DNA from: Ophiodon elongatus
Lineage: Eukaryota; Chordata; Actinopteri; Perciformes; Hexagrammidae
Direction: 5' to 3'
DNA length: 64,000 nucleotides
Assembly: GCA_016806645.1 (NCBI GenBank)
Contig: JACSYO010001502.1
Location: forward strand, 1,668,501 to 1,732,500
Shown: positions 1 to 11,543 of the stretch, piece after piece
Position numbering within the stretch: the first letter of the stretch is position 1
Layout of the letters: every line of letters starts with the position of its first letter
Notes under the pieces: generated by a model
Told to the model about the DNA's origin: nothing
Databases searched by the model: none
What the model saw: only the letters and a program-made list of their open reading frames with translations
Program-made: the position numbers and the translations under genes

Positions 1-28
<28 letters not shown>
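1..28. repeat. (GA)n microsatellite, cut by the window edge
   Basis: At least 14 pure GA units run to base 28. The tract may continue upstream of the window. It is complementary to the (CT)27 tract at 559-612 in the same intron. Confidence 0.95.
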
Positions 29-34
<6 letters not shown>

Positions 35-557
35 AACACCTCGGGGCGAGAGAGACTGGGCTCCGGCTCTCATTGACAGCCCGGTGTTTTTGGTGCATTC
101 TGCATTTATCGCTTGATCAGGTGCCTCTTCTGACGGCTCCCCTGAGCTTTAAGTCCAGCCGTGTGAGCTGTGCCGTGGTGGAGGAACGAAGCCCCCCCCA
201 AACCCTCCCTGCTCCTCCCACTGTCTGTTTTGTATCCCACATGCCAAAAAATGAAATAGGCCTGTGTCCTCAGGCATCAACTATGTCTTACCTGTTTGGA
301 CCTGCTGGGATTCCCTGTCCTCACAATTTTGTTTGGACTTGATGGATGATGGCTGAAATATAGCGCTGTCAAATATTTCTGGTATTTATCTCATCCCTCA
401 CACACTCACATCCAGGTTTGTTTGGCACTAGAGACTGCATTTTCCATGTGCCTTGAATTGCTTTGCTGCTCCTGGGAGAGGGGTTTTATTTATTTATTTA
501 TTTTCCCTACCGTGGTCTGGTGTAATTCTGCCTTTTTTTATGGTGTCTACATTATTG

Positions 558-558
<1 letters not shown>

Positions 559-612
<54 letters not shown>
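559..612 (+). repeat. (CT)27 microsatellite acting as polypyrimidine tract
   Basis: Twenty-seven uninterrupted CT units end ten bases before exon 623-774. Only tttaccacag lies between the repeat and the exon, so the repeat supplies nearly all of the polypyrimidine tract used by U2AF at this 3' splice site. Confidence 0.93.
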
Positions 613-619
<7 letters not shown>

Positions 620-622
620 CAG

Positions 623-774
623 CTTGAACGGCTCCCTGCCCAGCAATGTGGAGATCAAGAACAACACCCTGTTCTTCAAGGGCCCGGTGACCTACGACCT
701 GGCCGGCACGTACGTCTGCGACGCGACCAACGGCATCGGGACCCGCCCGGCCATCGTGGACGTCAACATCACAG
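623..774 (+). CDS. nectin1: Nectin-1, exon coding the second half of Ig domain 3
   Basis: This 152-nt internal exon sits between acceptor cacag and donor G|GTAGTC. It holds one base finishing the previous codon, 50 whole codons and one base of the next codon. The peptide starts LNGSLPSNVE and ends VDVNIT. It carries the Ig tyrosine-corner and cysteine pattern D-L-A-G-T-Y-V-C (residues 25-32), with C32 as the F-strand cysteine of the third, membrane-proximal C2-type domain. Three N-glycosylation sequons are visible: NGS, NNT and NIT. The product is an extracellular part of a calcium-independent adhesion receptor at adherens junctions. The 'TLFFKGP...Y.LAGTY.C.ATN.IGTR' pattern matches my memory of vertebrate nectin-1 rather than nectin-2, -3 or -4. 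Teleosts may have two nectin1 copies (a/b), and I cannot say which this is. The exon is GC-rich, unlike its flanks. Confidence 0.93.
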
Positions 775-1049
775 GTAGTCCGATGAAGGCGGTCGCTTCC
801 GTTCTCTTGTCTCTTCCGTAACTCTGGCATGGCTGGCATCAATGCAGTACCCCCCTCTTTAAAAAAGAAAAGAAATTTAGCGATTGAACACAAATATCCG
901 CACACGCGCAAGGACCGGCGTGATCGCAGCACATCGCCTGTGTGTTCCACGCTGTTCCCAACTGGCTGTGCGGCTCCCTGCTCCGAATGTGTGGCAGGTT
1001 AGATGATAACCCCCCAAAAAAGCCTCTGTATTTGTGTATCGGAGCTCCG

Positions 1050-1064
1050 CACGCACACGCGCGT

Positions 1065-1124
<60 letters not shown>
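1050..1124. repeat. (CA)28 microsatellite with CG-alternating head
   Basis: A pure CA run at 1068-1124 is preceded by an alternating purine-pyrimidine stretch (cgcacgcacacgcgcgtgcg). The whole segment alternates purine and pyrimidine almost without break, which is the class of sequence prone to left-handed Z-DNA. Confidence 0.9.
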
Positions 1125-1126
<2 letters not shown>

Positions 1127-2769
1127 TGAGAACACAATAGCCGCCCACTTCCTCCCTGGCCCGGTACGCACCCAGGCGCATGTGTGGGAGCGATACAAAG
1201 CAGTTCTATTATTGGTGCTCGAGATAACATCAAGTAAAAGAAAGAGGGGGGGGGTTTGAGGTGAGGGTACTGTGTTGGTCATAGTTAGCTCGCATCATGC
1301 TCTCATCTCTCCAAAAACGGGCCCCGTGCCCCTTCTGTGTAGCCGAGTTCATTCTTTGTGTCTCTTCTGTCTTCTGGGGGGAACAAAATGCTGAACAAAA
1401 CTGAATCAGCTCCCTTTAGCCTGCCACTTAATAGCTGGCACACACGCACTGCGGTTCCTCCATAGGAGACGATATTTTGCACTCAAAAGACTTTGGTATA
1501 ATATATACCAGATCTGAGATTTGCTGTACGTTCTACCATAGTGGGAATCTTCTTCCATTGGTACCAGCTGTGTGTGTGTGGTATTGGGAGACTGTCACAG
1601 TTTTGCTCTGGTCGGACTGGAAAGGCTTTTTTTTCTATTTATTTTTTCCCCCCACTTTACTCTTTGTACTGCTTGGTTTCTGGGAAGCGGGGGTGTTCTA
1701 ACTTGCATTGCTTTGCATGTTGACTCATGTTGCGTCTCTGGGAACGCTGCGCTTGGTGTGAAGTGAACAGCTGTGCCTTAGTGTCACTGCATTTTTTTTT
1801 TTCTTCCCTGTTTCCTTCTTTCAGTGTGTTATTGTCTCTTGGTAAAAGGGGAAGGCAAGAACAAAGCAGCTGTGTTAGGATGTGATGTCATTACCTGCCT
1901 CGTGAGAAGTTGCCCGTCCAAAGTATGCGAGCTTGTAGTGTGATAGTAGAAATCTCAAAGGATGAGTAGCCCTTACTTATCAAGCAGGAAAGTGAGGAAG
2001 TAATCTAGTGTCAGGAAATCAACCGGCGTCAGCTTGTATTGAGTAATTATGTTCCAAAGAGATTGCAACTGTTTTGGCAGAAAGTACTGTATCTCTTTTG
2101 GAAAGGCAAAACAAAGGCACCAAAGTCATTTTCTATTTCTGCTTTTTCATTGATTGCTTAAATTAACAAAGCCCATTGCTATTGTCCCTGCAGTCTTTCT
2201 GTTTATTCTCATCATTTGTCCGTATAATTTTATCGAGTCGGTGAGGTGAACAATGCGTGGGTACAATAATCACATTCACTTTCAATTTAGTCTGAATGCA
2301 AAATTTGAATCCTAGCCCGTTTTTCCATTGTTTTCTTTTAGCCATGTAAAGGTTTGAAGGTTGTTCAGCAGCAGGTTAAAGGATATGTAAGTATTTAATT
2401 TGAAGTCGTGAAAACTCTTAGCTCCCAGCGGGAGGTAGGCTTACTTCCTATCGCATGTTTACTGTAATGAATGCACTTAGTTATTACGTGTCATTAAGAG
2501 ACCTCGAATTTTGCATTGAAGAAAAGTGTTCACACGTTCTCCTTGACAACTTGATTGTCTCTTTTCCTTCAGATGAAAGAACTCCATCCTTGATATTCAA
2601 GTACAGTCATGCTGACACATATCCCCAATATTAAATGTCACAAATAACTTAGTGGTCTGTTTGTATCCTCTGTAATGAGCTGGCTGAATGCTACTCTCAT
2701 AAATAAGGCTGCTAGCTAGAACCATACAGGATTCTTTGGCTATGTTTCCTGATAGAGCTTTTTCCTAAA

Positions 2770-2970
2770 TGCTCCACCTGGAACATTTTCAGAGGGCTCC
2801 ACCTAGAACCCAACATAAAGGGTTATACTATGAGAGAACCCTTCTATGTTGTCATGGCTCCACCCAGAACCCTCTCTCTGGGTTTTATCAACAAAAATCC
2901 ATCCATGGGGTTCTACTGAGAACCCTTTTTATATTCCAAGGGTTTCATATAGAACCCCCCCAAGGGGGTC
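2770..2970. repeat. Interspersed repeat with GGGTTCT / AGAACCC palindromes
   Basis: About 200 bp contain repeated short arms of the form (A)GGGTTCT or GGGTTTC facing AGAACCC: ctagaaccc, gagaaccctt, cagaaccct, gggttctactgagaaccc and gggtttcatatagaacccc. A weaker related piece (agggttccattaagagccc) lies near 3348. I recall this motif class as a common non-coding repeat in fish genomes, but I cannot assign a family name. Confidence 0.7.
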
Positions 2971-3743
2971 ACAGTCATAGTTTCTGGGGGAGGAGATTTT
3001 AGGGACTACACATAAAAACCTAAAGCCCTAACCCTGGCTTTACTTTCACTCATAAGCCTACTGCCATGAACCCAATCCAGCTGTCTTTGTCTTTGGGGGG
3101 CTCCTTAAAGGGCCAGGCTGATGTTATCCAGCGCAAACCACAACACTCGTGGTTCCTCTATCACGGTTTTTGGGGCAGAGCTTTCATGAAACTAGCTCTA
3201 CGACAGCCGTTGCTATTTCAGTGCTGCGGTGGATTTCAATTCTGCCAGGCTGTTCATGTTACATTATACAGTGAAATTAAGATGACTCCTGGCTGTCCAA
3301 GCCAAGGGTCCTCAGAGAAGTCTTGAACTAAAATGTAAAAAGACGAAGGGTTCCATTAAGAGCCCCTTTTATAGAAAGAATGCTTTCTTCAAAAAAAAGC
3401 AAATGTTTGTGGGTAGGACCAAAGCTCTGAAGGAAGAGCGCTTTTGGAACCATCATTTCTGTGTAGCTGCAGGTGGAAGTTCTGTACTGTTTGGTGGCAA
3501 AAGTCCAGATTTTCTGTTTCGGATGCATTCCCAAAGGGTCCCATACAAGCTTTAAAAGCATGTTGCCAGTTCCCATAGTAACCGTGACAAGTTAAATGGA
3601 GAAGAGCCAGCCTCTCCTCCTGAAGCGCCCCACAGAGCCTCAGCTCCAAAATGGCAGCCAGTCAAATTGCAGAAGCTCACAAACAGCTATAGTTGACTGT
3701 CAAACATTCGTATGGTTTGGTGCTGTGGGCTGCAGAGGAGTGT

Positions 3744-3828
<85 letters not shown>
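3744..3828. repeat. (AGC)28 trinucleotide repeat (CAG/CTG)
   Basis: An uninterrupted AGC/CAG run of about 85 bp lies in the intron. Reading frames through it give only poly-Ala, poly-Gln-type or poly-Cys shadows. It is transcribed on the + strand as part of nectin-1 pre-mRNA. The length is unusual for a pure CAG tract and predicts polymorphism. Confidence 0.95.
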
Positions 3829-3829
<1 letters not shown>

Positions 3830-5700
3830 GTAGAAACAGGGGCAGAGCTGTCCTGCCCTTGTGTCTCACACAAGCCCAACATGGATACGTTACAGTGGGA
3901 TCATACAGCGCTTGTGCTCTTTGCTGATGTCGTGAAATGCGACCCTATTCCTGTCTTAAGCAGGCCTGTCAGCATATTCTCCTGCACCACCACGGAACGC
4001 CATCGAGCTCTGAGGATATATGCGCAAAGAGGAAGTCTGTCTGTTGAGAAGGCATTCCTCTGAAAGCACATCAGCTTGTGGTGGACTTAGCATCACTTAT
4101 GAAGACATGAATGAGAAAGACCGTTAGAGGTGAACTTGAGGGTGGGCACGGCTTTTTCCCCCCTCCACAAGTCTTTCAAGTGCTCTGCGCAGCCTTGACA
4201 TTGGCGGCGTGTAATGACCCGGTGGTGGAGGTAAAGAAGTATGCTGATGCTTCATTAACTTCAAAGAGCATCTTTGTGCCTCCCAACAGCCTCAGACCGG
4301 CCCCGGCTGAGACGTGGCAGGTGAGAGAGCCCCGCTGCTGGCTGCCGTTCAAGGCTGCAGCACTGGGCCTCGGTAATGCTAGCTAAGTGTTCTCTGCAGA
4401 GCGGGATGGGGACCAAGACGACAGCTGCAGCGCATTTTATTCAGCGGCTTACAGAGCAACCAGAGCTGACAAGGACTTGTGCTGGACGTGAAATGGTTGT
4501 TTCCTTTCCCCGTGTTGGAGGACACATTCAAATGGTTTTGGATTGAGAGGCAGTCCGGAGAGTTCTGTGTTTCCAGAGTCAATAACTCTGGGCTTTTATA
4601 GCCAGCAGTAAACCGTGCTCGAGCGCCGACACGCCCTCTCGAGACCTGGATGCATCAGAATGCATGACTGCTGAAACCCTTACGCATGGGTTTGTTAGTG
4701 GCGTGTTTTGTTTTCATTTTGAAGTTGAGCTTCAGATTGACACGGCAATATACACCTGCCAGGGAGACTGACCCGCTTCCCAGCGTCAGGAAGATAAAAT
4801 ATCCGTGACAACTTGTTGTGTCACAGAAAGAAAAGAAAAAAAGCCATTTTCTCCCACTGGGAAGCAACACTGATGGAGCACTTAAGGAAGGCGCATTTTA
4901 ATCAAGCCCCTCGGTTTTGCGCGGACGGATTTGCGGCAGCTGTGTAACTGTCACCTCGGCAGATAGCAGGGGCCACGGAGCGCCTTGTTTCAATTAGTTT
5001 GGGGACGGTGTTTGCTGCCTAGATGGCCCCGGCTACGGTAAGTCGCATGGGCCGAGGCGGCTTTCTCCAAGGACGCGTGTTCCGCAGACATGGTGTCGCT
5101 TGTCAGAATCTAATGAGCCACTCTCCTGTTTTAATCAATCCTCACTATTGGAGAAAAATAGAAAGGTGAAACAGGAAGTCTGAGGGGAAAAAGAAGAGCG
5201 GAAGGAGGAGGAGGAGGTGGTATCTATAGGAGAGAGATGAGCTACATGTGATGGGCGTCTTCCTCTCTCATTCCCATTCAGTTCAGAAATCTCCTGAGGG
5301 AAAGTTGACAAGTCGTCAGATCTGATTAATCAGCCGATTACTAGCGGGCATCAGAGGCCATGTAAAAAAAAAAAAGACAATTAAACAGCCTCGTAATGAA
5401 AGTTGTTTTTGACGATTCGTTCTCAGCAGCTTTAAACCGTCTGTCAAACGGTGAAACATTGCAGCTGGGGAGGCTGCAGGAGGAGGGCTGAAAACTCAAA
5501 GAATGCCCCCCCCCCACCCCCCCACCCCAACTTAAGAGAGCAAAGAAATCAGTCTTTCATTGCAATAATCAGCTTTCCCACCATCACGCTCAAAACTAAT
5601 CGATGCTGCCATCTTAAATTTCTTTCCAGCGCATAATAAGACGTGATGAATAGCCGTTTTGTCAGGATGGCCTTACAATTATGTCATTATCACCACTGAG

Positions 5701-5705
<5 letters not shown>

Positions 5706-5750
<45 letters not shown>
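5706..5750. repeat. (GT)22 microsatellite
   Basis: A pure GT run is followed by an imperfect cgtgtgggtgtg extension. It pairs in the inverted sense with the CA tract at 5904-6023, 153 nt downstream. Confidence 0.93.
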
Positions 5751-5755
<5 letters not shown>

Positions 5756-5903
5756 GGGTGTGTTTTCTCTCATCAGAACACAGTTATGTGCCTTGTGGGA
5801 ACATTTCCTTCGGTGAAACAGTACATTCACCGCCGAGCGGATTTGTTTACACACTTGAATAATCTTTTCAACTTGATTCGATATTTTTTAACCTTGACTC
5901 CCC

Positions 5904-5914
5904 CACACACACAT

Positions 5915-5945
<31 letters not shown>

Positions 5946-5946
5946 T

Positions 5947-6023
<77 letters not shown>
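5904..6023. repeat. Compound (CA)n microsatellite
   Basis: About 120 bp of CA repeats include three near-identical interruptions of the catatacacatacac type. This suggests internal duplication of a longer unit. Confidence 0.93.
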
Positions 6024-6024
<1 letters not shown>

Positions 6025-7899
6025 CGCTAATCTTTGTGAGATGGAGATGGGGGCCGGACCGAGTGAAAGACAATGCATAATTCCCAGCGCATTAGTGGGA
6101 TCAGCTGTGAAGGATAATATCGGAGTAGCTCAGGGTCACGCCAGTGTGCGAAACCCTTCTTTGGGTGAATCCACTCACATTGGCGCCAACTTTAATCGCC
6201 GTTCGTCGCAGCTGAGGCCCCCGAGTCTGCTTCAGAGAGCGGAGGTTGCAGCCGCCTCTGCTACGGGGCTCCACCACTCAGGTTAAACTGGATGGAGTGA
6301 GAGCGTTCTCATCAATTTATCGAGGAGGCGTGAGGACGGATCCTTCTGCGAGCGCGGGCGACCGGCACCGACATCTGTTCACGCTCGCCTGAACAAGCAA
6401 TAGTTCGCTCCCGTGTGAGCAAATGAAGTTGATAGAGAAGAGGTGGGGGGTGGGTGGAGTGGGGCATCTTACCCGCACGGTGAAAATGAGATGAATAAAA
6501 CATAGGCAGTCCAATGGAAATATACATAAATAAAGGTATCCATGTGACCGAAGGCGATGCCTCAGTGGGTCTGAGTTTCTTTTTTTGGGGGCGTGGGGGC
6601 TTAGTTAAAGAGGCAAAGTGGATTCCAGAAATGGGCTTCCGGGTAAAACAGAAGTTGCGAGCGGTGCAGTGGCCGGGGGAGATGGGGGAGGAGGGCGGGA
6701 TGCTGCGTTCATGACTCTCCGTAACAGCCGGTGTTAACTCACACGGTGCTGGCGAGAGGGGCCGACGTTCTTGTTCCCTGTTTACTCACCACTTTGAAAT
6801 GTTCTTTTTTGGCTCCACGCAAGCAATGCAAACAAATGAGGCCATCGCCTAGAACATTAGCTGTGTCTATATAATGATTGCGAACACTCGCCACCAGGTT
6901 GGCAGGAAAGCAGCGGCGAGCTGTTGGCAGCGGCAGAGGGACATTTTCTAAGCACAAATTTAAAGTACCGAGCGGGATATGTTCCTCTCAGATGATATGT
7001 TATGACATGTTATAATTGTCTGAAAGTATTGCGACTTCAGCTGGATGCATAACACACATTTTTAGGTTTGAATACAATTTCTGTCACTACAATTAGGTCT
7101 TTATTAGACATGTGTTGTTTATTAGACATGTATTGGCTTCGTTAGTCTTCATGTTACAAGATATTCTTTCACTCTCTGGTTTTCATCTGTTTTTCAAAGA
7201 AATGAACAGCTGGGAAATAGATAGTTGGCAGATCCAATGAAATGGACTCCTTCTGAAGAAAAGGAAGCAGTCGCGCCTATTAGCCCGCCCTTTCAAATTA
7301 AACCTCCTCTCACTACTCGGATTCCTCCGAAACGTACGATTGGTTCCTCACTGTCTCGAATTGCATCACATTAAAGACGGGGATGGAACCATTTCACGGG
7401 ACTTGCAGGGAGACTTTATGGTTGTCGAAGGCAAAAAAAAAAACAAGTGTTCAACCAATTCGGCTGTAAATTTTGCCGAAACCCCAAAACGCTCCCAGAC
7501 TGCAAAGAACAGTAGGTGTTGATGGCGCGGCTCATTGTTATCAGGTGAGAAACAGACGCGTCACCGCGAGAGGCCGTCGCTCCCTCTTCTCCACGGGATC
7601 GCTCCGTGCGATAAAGCGCCCTCCAATAAAACAAGTGCGGCGCCATACATCGCTGACATCGAACAGCAGCGGCGCTCCACGCAGCCATTTGTCTCCTTTC
7701 TCTCCTCCTGACAGAGACAAGAGACATTATGATGTCAGCTTTGCAGTGGCTCCCCCAGCAATGTGAAATTTGTTTGTCTTCGCCTGTCACGGTGGCGTCT
7801 GTCTCAATCTGCGCGCTGTAGCACATTTGCAGTGTCGCCGCCTCACCTCGCCGCTTGCATTATTCATAGATCCAAAGGCCACGCACATGTGTATGTATA

Positions 7900-7903
<4 letters not shown>

Positions 7904-7938
<35 letters not shown>
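7904..7938. repeat. (TA)n microsatellite
   Basis: An alternating AT run of about 35 bp in intronic sequence, flanked by gtatgtatatattt on the left. Confidence 0.9.
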
Positions 7939-7940
<2 letters not shown>

Positions 7941-8138
7941 TGTGTATATCGTGTTTATCATTTGCAGCGCTCACTCCAAGTAGACACGTGCTCGCAGACG
8001 GGCTGGGGGTGGGGGAGCTTATTCGGCGTCGTGGTCTCCCTGCTCGTTTCTCATCACCCTTGAGATTCCCAATCAGCCAGCTACAAACCCTGGAAGGATT
8101 CGGTTCTGCGGGCTGATGGAGTGACTCTCTAGCCCCCC

Positions 8139-8146
<8 letters not shown>

Positions 8147-8199
<53 letters not shown>
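8147..8199. repeat. (CA)26 microsatellite
   Basis: A CA run follows a C-rich cccccccacccaccca head. It is intronic. Confidence 0.93.
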
Positions 8200-8201
<2 letters not shown>

Positions 8202-8402
8202 CCCGTCCTCACTGCGGGAGGGTCTGCACGCTGCTCAGATCCTGCCAAGAATACACCTCATTATCCAAATGAGACATTAGCATGAGCCGCTCCTTTGCTT
8301 GCACACCATAGGCCGCCCCATAAAGCCTCTCTTGCACTGCACTGTGCCCGGGAGAGCACTGAGGGGGGAAGACAGTGTGGCTGCGTTTCGAAAAATAAAA
8401 TG

Positions 8403-8485
8403 GGAGGAGGAGGAGGAGGAGGGGGAGGAGGATGCGGATGCTCACTGTGTAAAGGGATCTCTTTTTTTTTCTTCTTCTTCTTCTT
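8403..8485. repeat. GGA-rich purine tract followed by CTT-rich pyrimidine tract
   Basis: Positions 8403-8432 are almost only GGA repeats. Positions 8459-8485 are a T9 run plus (CTT)n. The two tracts are near-complementary in base class and 27 nt apart, so they could form a triplex-prone or imperfect hairpin region. Confidence 0.8.
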
Positions 8486-8726
8486 TGGAGAAGGAGACAT
8501 AGCCTGGCTGTGGGAGCGAAATGGAAATGTCACCAGGGGAGGGCATGTGAGAGCGGCGCAGCCGAGATCTCAGTGATTTATCTCAACGTTTGTTTCTGCA
8601 CGGCTTGCTGTTTCGGCTCTCTGGAGGATATGCAGAGGAGAGGGATGTGGCGGACAGATGGAGCGGGGGGGGGGGCAGGTTATTGGCTTAGCCCCCTTCG
8701 GCCCAGCTCTGCTCCTCTGTTGTCCT

Positions 8727-8746
8727 CCTCCTCCTCCTCCTCCTCG
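8727..8746. repeat. (CTC)n short tandem repeat
   Basis: Six to seven CTC units in intronic sequence. Confidence 0.85.
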
Positions 8747-9719
8747 CTGTCCACCCAGTGTGGCGTTGGATCCGTCACGCCTCCCCGAGAGCCTGATGAA
8801 GTAGGTCAGACGCTGTCCCGGGGTCTGACCACTGGCTCCAGAGTGCTGCGTGGTGATTCACTCATTACACACACGGCTCCAAAATAACAACAAGGAGACG
8901 GCGGAAAGATAAAACAACAAGGAGAAGACGGAGGAGAAGCTGAGGGTTGGGCGGTGCGGTCAACAACCATCGCCCCCCCGACCTCTACTCCCTGGCTTAA
9001 CGCCTTGGAAACGTGCCGATTAGTTTGCAGCATGTCCGCTGACCCCATAAGTCACCCTTACAGCACTTCCACTTAGCACCGCAGCCACATGCGGGCTAGC
9101 AGGGAAATGTAGGGATGCATTAATAATAGTACCTCATGTGCAAACATGATTCTTAAAAGAGCATTGGTGTTTAGATGCCGGTGTAAATATTCATTGCTCA
9201 TTAAAGGCGTATTAAGAGTGATTATCACAACCCGCGTAGCACAAAATGACCATATTACATCAACAAGAGCGGGACAATGCGCTCTCCCAAGTCTTTTGGA
9301 AACACAACTGTTTTCCAGCGCTTAACAACATTGATGTGGTCTAATTTGTCATCTCAGTCACGTTTCCTGTTGCTGTGACTTATAGTGTTTATTTCAACTA
9401 TAAACAGCCACAAACGTAATTCAGAGACTGTGAATGTCGGGATGCTGCTTCTGCGGCCGTCCGCGTTGCTCAGACGGGACCGCACTTGGAGTCGTTGCAC
9501 GTTTCGCCGTCGTTTTTTTTCTTCTCTCGCTCACCCGTTTTTTGTTATATTAAAAAAAAAAAAAAACAGGGACATTTTATTTGAATTACCAGTCATAGGG
9601 TCGTAAAATGCCGCGCGCACGTGCGTGGCATTTACATAGATGCGAGGAAAGCCCGGGCCTCCGTTCAGCCAGCGACGGCGGCGAGAAAAAGAAAGTGGTA
9701 GCTAGTTGGGAGGCGAGTG

Positions 9720-9741
9720 GAGAAGAAGAAGAAGAAGAAGA
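9720..9741. repeat. (AGA)n short tandem repeat
   Basis: About seven AGA units in intronic sequence. Confidence 0.85.
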
Positions 9742-11307
9742 GCTTCGCCTCGGCTCCCCGGCAGCATATTAAATTCCCGTCAGTGATGAGCTTTCATTCG
9801 TTGTGGCAGCATTACATTTCCATGACTTCACGACCACTGGCACATTCAGACAGGGGGAGTAATGAGGATCGTTGGAATCACTGAACTAATGCGTCTTCCC
9901 CGATTGTCCCCCCCCACGTCCTCACCCATTCATTATGCCATTCTCTATTTGCCGTTGTCACTCCTCAAAGCCTCTCAAAGGCCCTCGCTCCATCTTCTTT
10001 TATTTTCTTTCTTTTTTCTTTTTTTTTCTCTCCCCTTCCTTGTTGCCACTCCTCAAACTCTGAGTAGTCCTCTGTTTTCTTTTCATCCTCTGTTGTCTGC
10101 AGCTTGTTCCTCATTTAGTCACATTAAAACACCACTCCCCGCGCCGCTCTTTTGAAATCCCCTCTCATTTTCCCAGCCGCTGTCATAACACCTTGTCCGA
10201 GTGATTGCGCTAAGGCTCAGGAATGTTTGTACCTGCCTCTTTCCTTCTCTGTCGTCGTGTTCAGACATGACTGGAGCACACCCAGAGACGGTACCTGCAG
10301 GACAGAGTTGTGATACAGTTTCTCTCCCTTATTTGTGTTAGTGTTTTTTTCAGTTTTTTTTAAAAGCCCCTCTCTCCGCTTCAGACGCTCCTCTCCTTCG
10401 GTGTCTTTGAACGTTTGCTGCTGCTGGTTGTTTTGTACTGTCGCTTACACGGAAATACTAAAACACCGCTCCCAATGTGTGTGTTGCTTTCTGAAGCCAC
10501 AAATCTGGCACTCGCCTGATGTGTCATTCCCACAACAAGATGTCAGGCTCTTTTTTTTTTTTTATTTCTTTTTTTAATAATTTTTTTTTCTTCACATTTG
10601 TTTACCGTTTGTTTCTCTTAAAGACTCACTCCTGTTCAGCACAAACGAGAACACTCATCGAGTCGTGGAATGTTCGTGGGGGGGTAGACGGGGGAGGGGG
10701 TGGGGGGGTAGTAAATCATCCACTCGATCGAGGCAAAATGTGAGCGTTTCAAAATACTGTGATTAATGTGAAACGAAACAGCGGTGGGTTTGCGGCGTTT
10801 AAAAGATTTGCTGCGGTATTTCACGGTATCCCCTGCCTGTGTGCATCTATCACGCCTTTGCTCTGAATTATCGCCTTTCATAGCACATCTTGGCACCTAT
10901 TAATCTCAATAGTTCATTTTAGTCGTTGCAACTCAAGGTTACCCCGCTATCTGCATATTTCCAGCATGGCGTTAATAGACGCTGCCTTTTGTTTGCCCGG
11001 AACAGTATCAGGGCTGTTGTGCTGCTTTGAGGTCTTTTTTTATCTATCTGTTGGCAGGTGTTGCCGTTAGCGACGGGCGCGCGCTGGTGGAACGCCTCCT
11101 CCCTCCCCCGTGCTGTCAAACGCCCCTCCGTGGCCCCGGCCATTTAAAAAAAAATTGTCTTATTATTAGTGTTTCTGTAATGTGATTAGTTTGCACCATG
11201 GCCACTCTAATTTCACATACTCGCGTTCACATGGAGGAGACAAAAGAGAGATCTCTTCCCATTCTGTTATCTCGCTGCGTGCGCATGAAGGCCGCGTTGA
11301 TGTGACC

Positions 11308-11308
<1 letters not shown>

Positions 11309-11338
<30 letters not shown>
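11309..11338. repeat. (TG)15 microsatellite
   Basis: A TG run is followed directly by a G-rich stretch (gggggaaggggggg) to about 11360. Confidence 0.9.
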
Positions 11339-11340
<2 letters not shown>

Positions 11341-11520
11341 GGAAGGGGGGGTGGGGGGGATGAGGAGTGATCACGGAGTAGGAGTGTGCCGGATAACGCC
11401 GCGAGAGTGGAACACTCCTCTTTGCCAATGTATGCCTCCTTTGAGTTCCAAAATAAAAAGCGGCGTGTTCCTCCTCGACACTGAAGTGATCCGCTGAGCG
11501 TTTTGATGGCGTTCTCTGAG

Positions 11521-11543
11521 CTTCTTCTTCTTCTTCTTCTTCT
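11521..11543. repeat. (CTT)n short tandem repeat
   Basis: Seven to eight CTT units in intronic sequence. Confidence 0.85.

Larger units (their letters stand above)
1..622 (+). other. nectin1: Partial intron upstream of the nectin-1 Ig3 exon
   Basis: This is the 3' end of an intron whose donor lies outside the window. It starts inside a (GA)n microsatellite and ends at the acceptor tttaccacag. Between them is ordinary T-rich intronic sequence with no exon-like reading frame. Open frames here are interrupted or consist of low-complexity translation. The branch point is not obvious because a 54-nt CT repeat fills the space before the AG. Confidence 0.75.
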
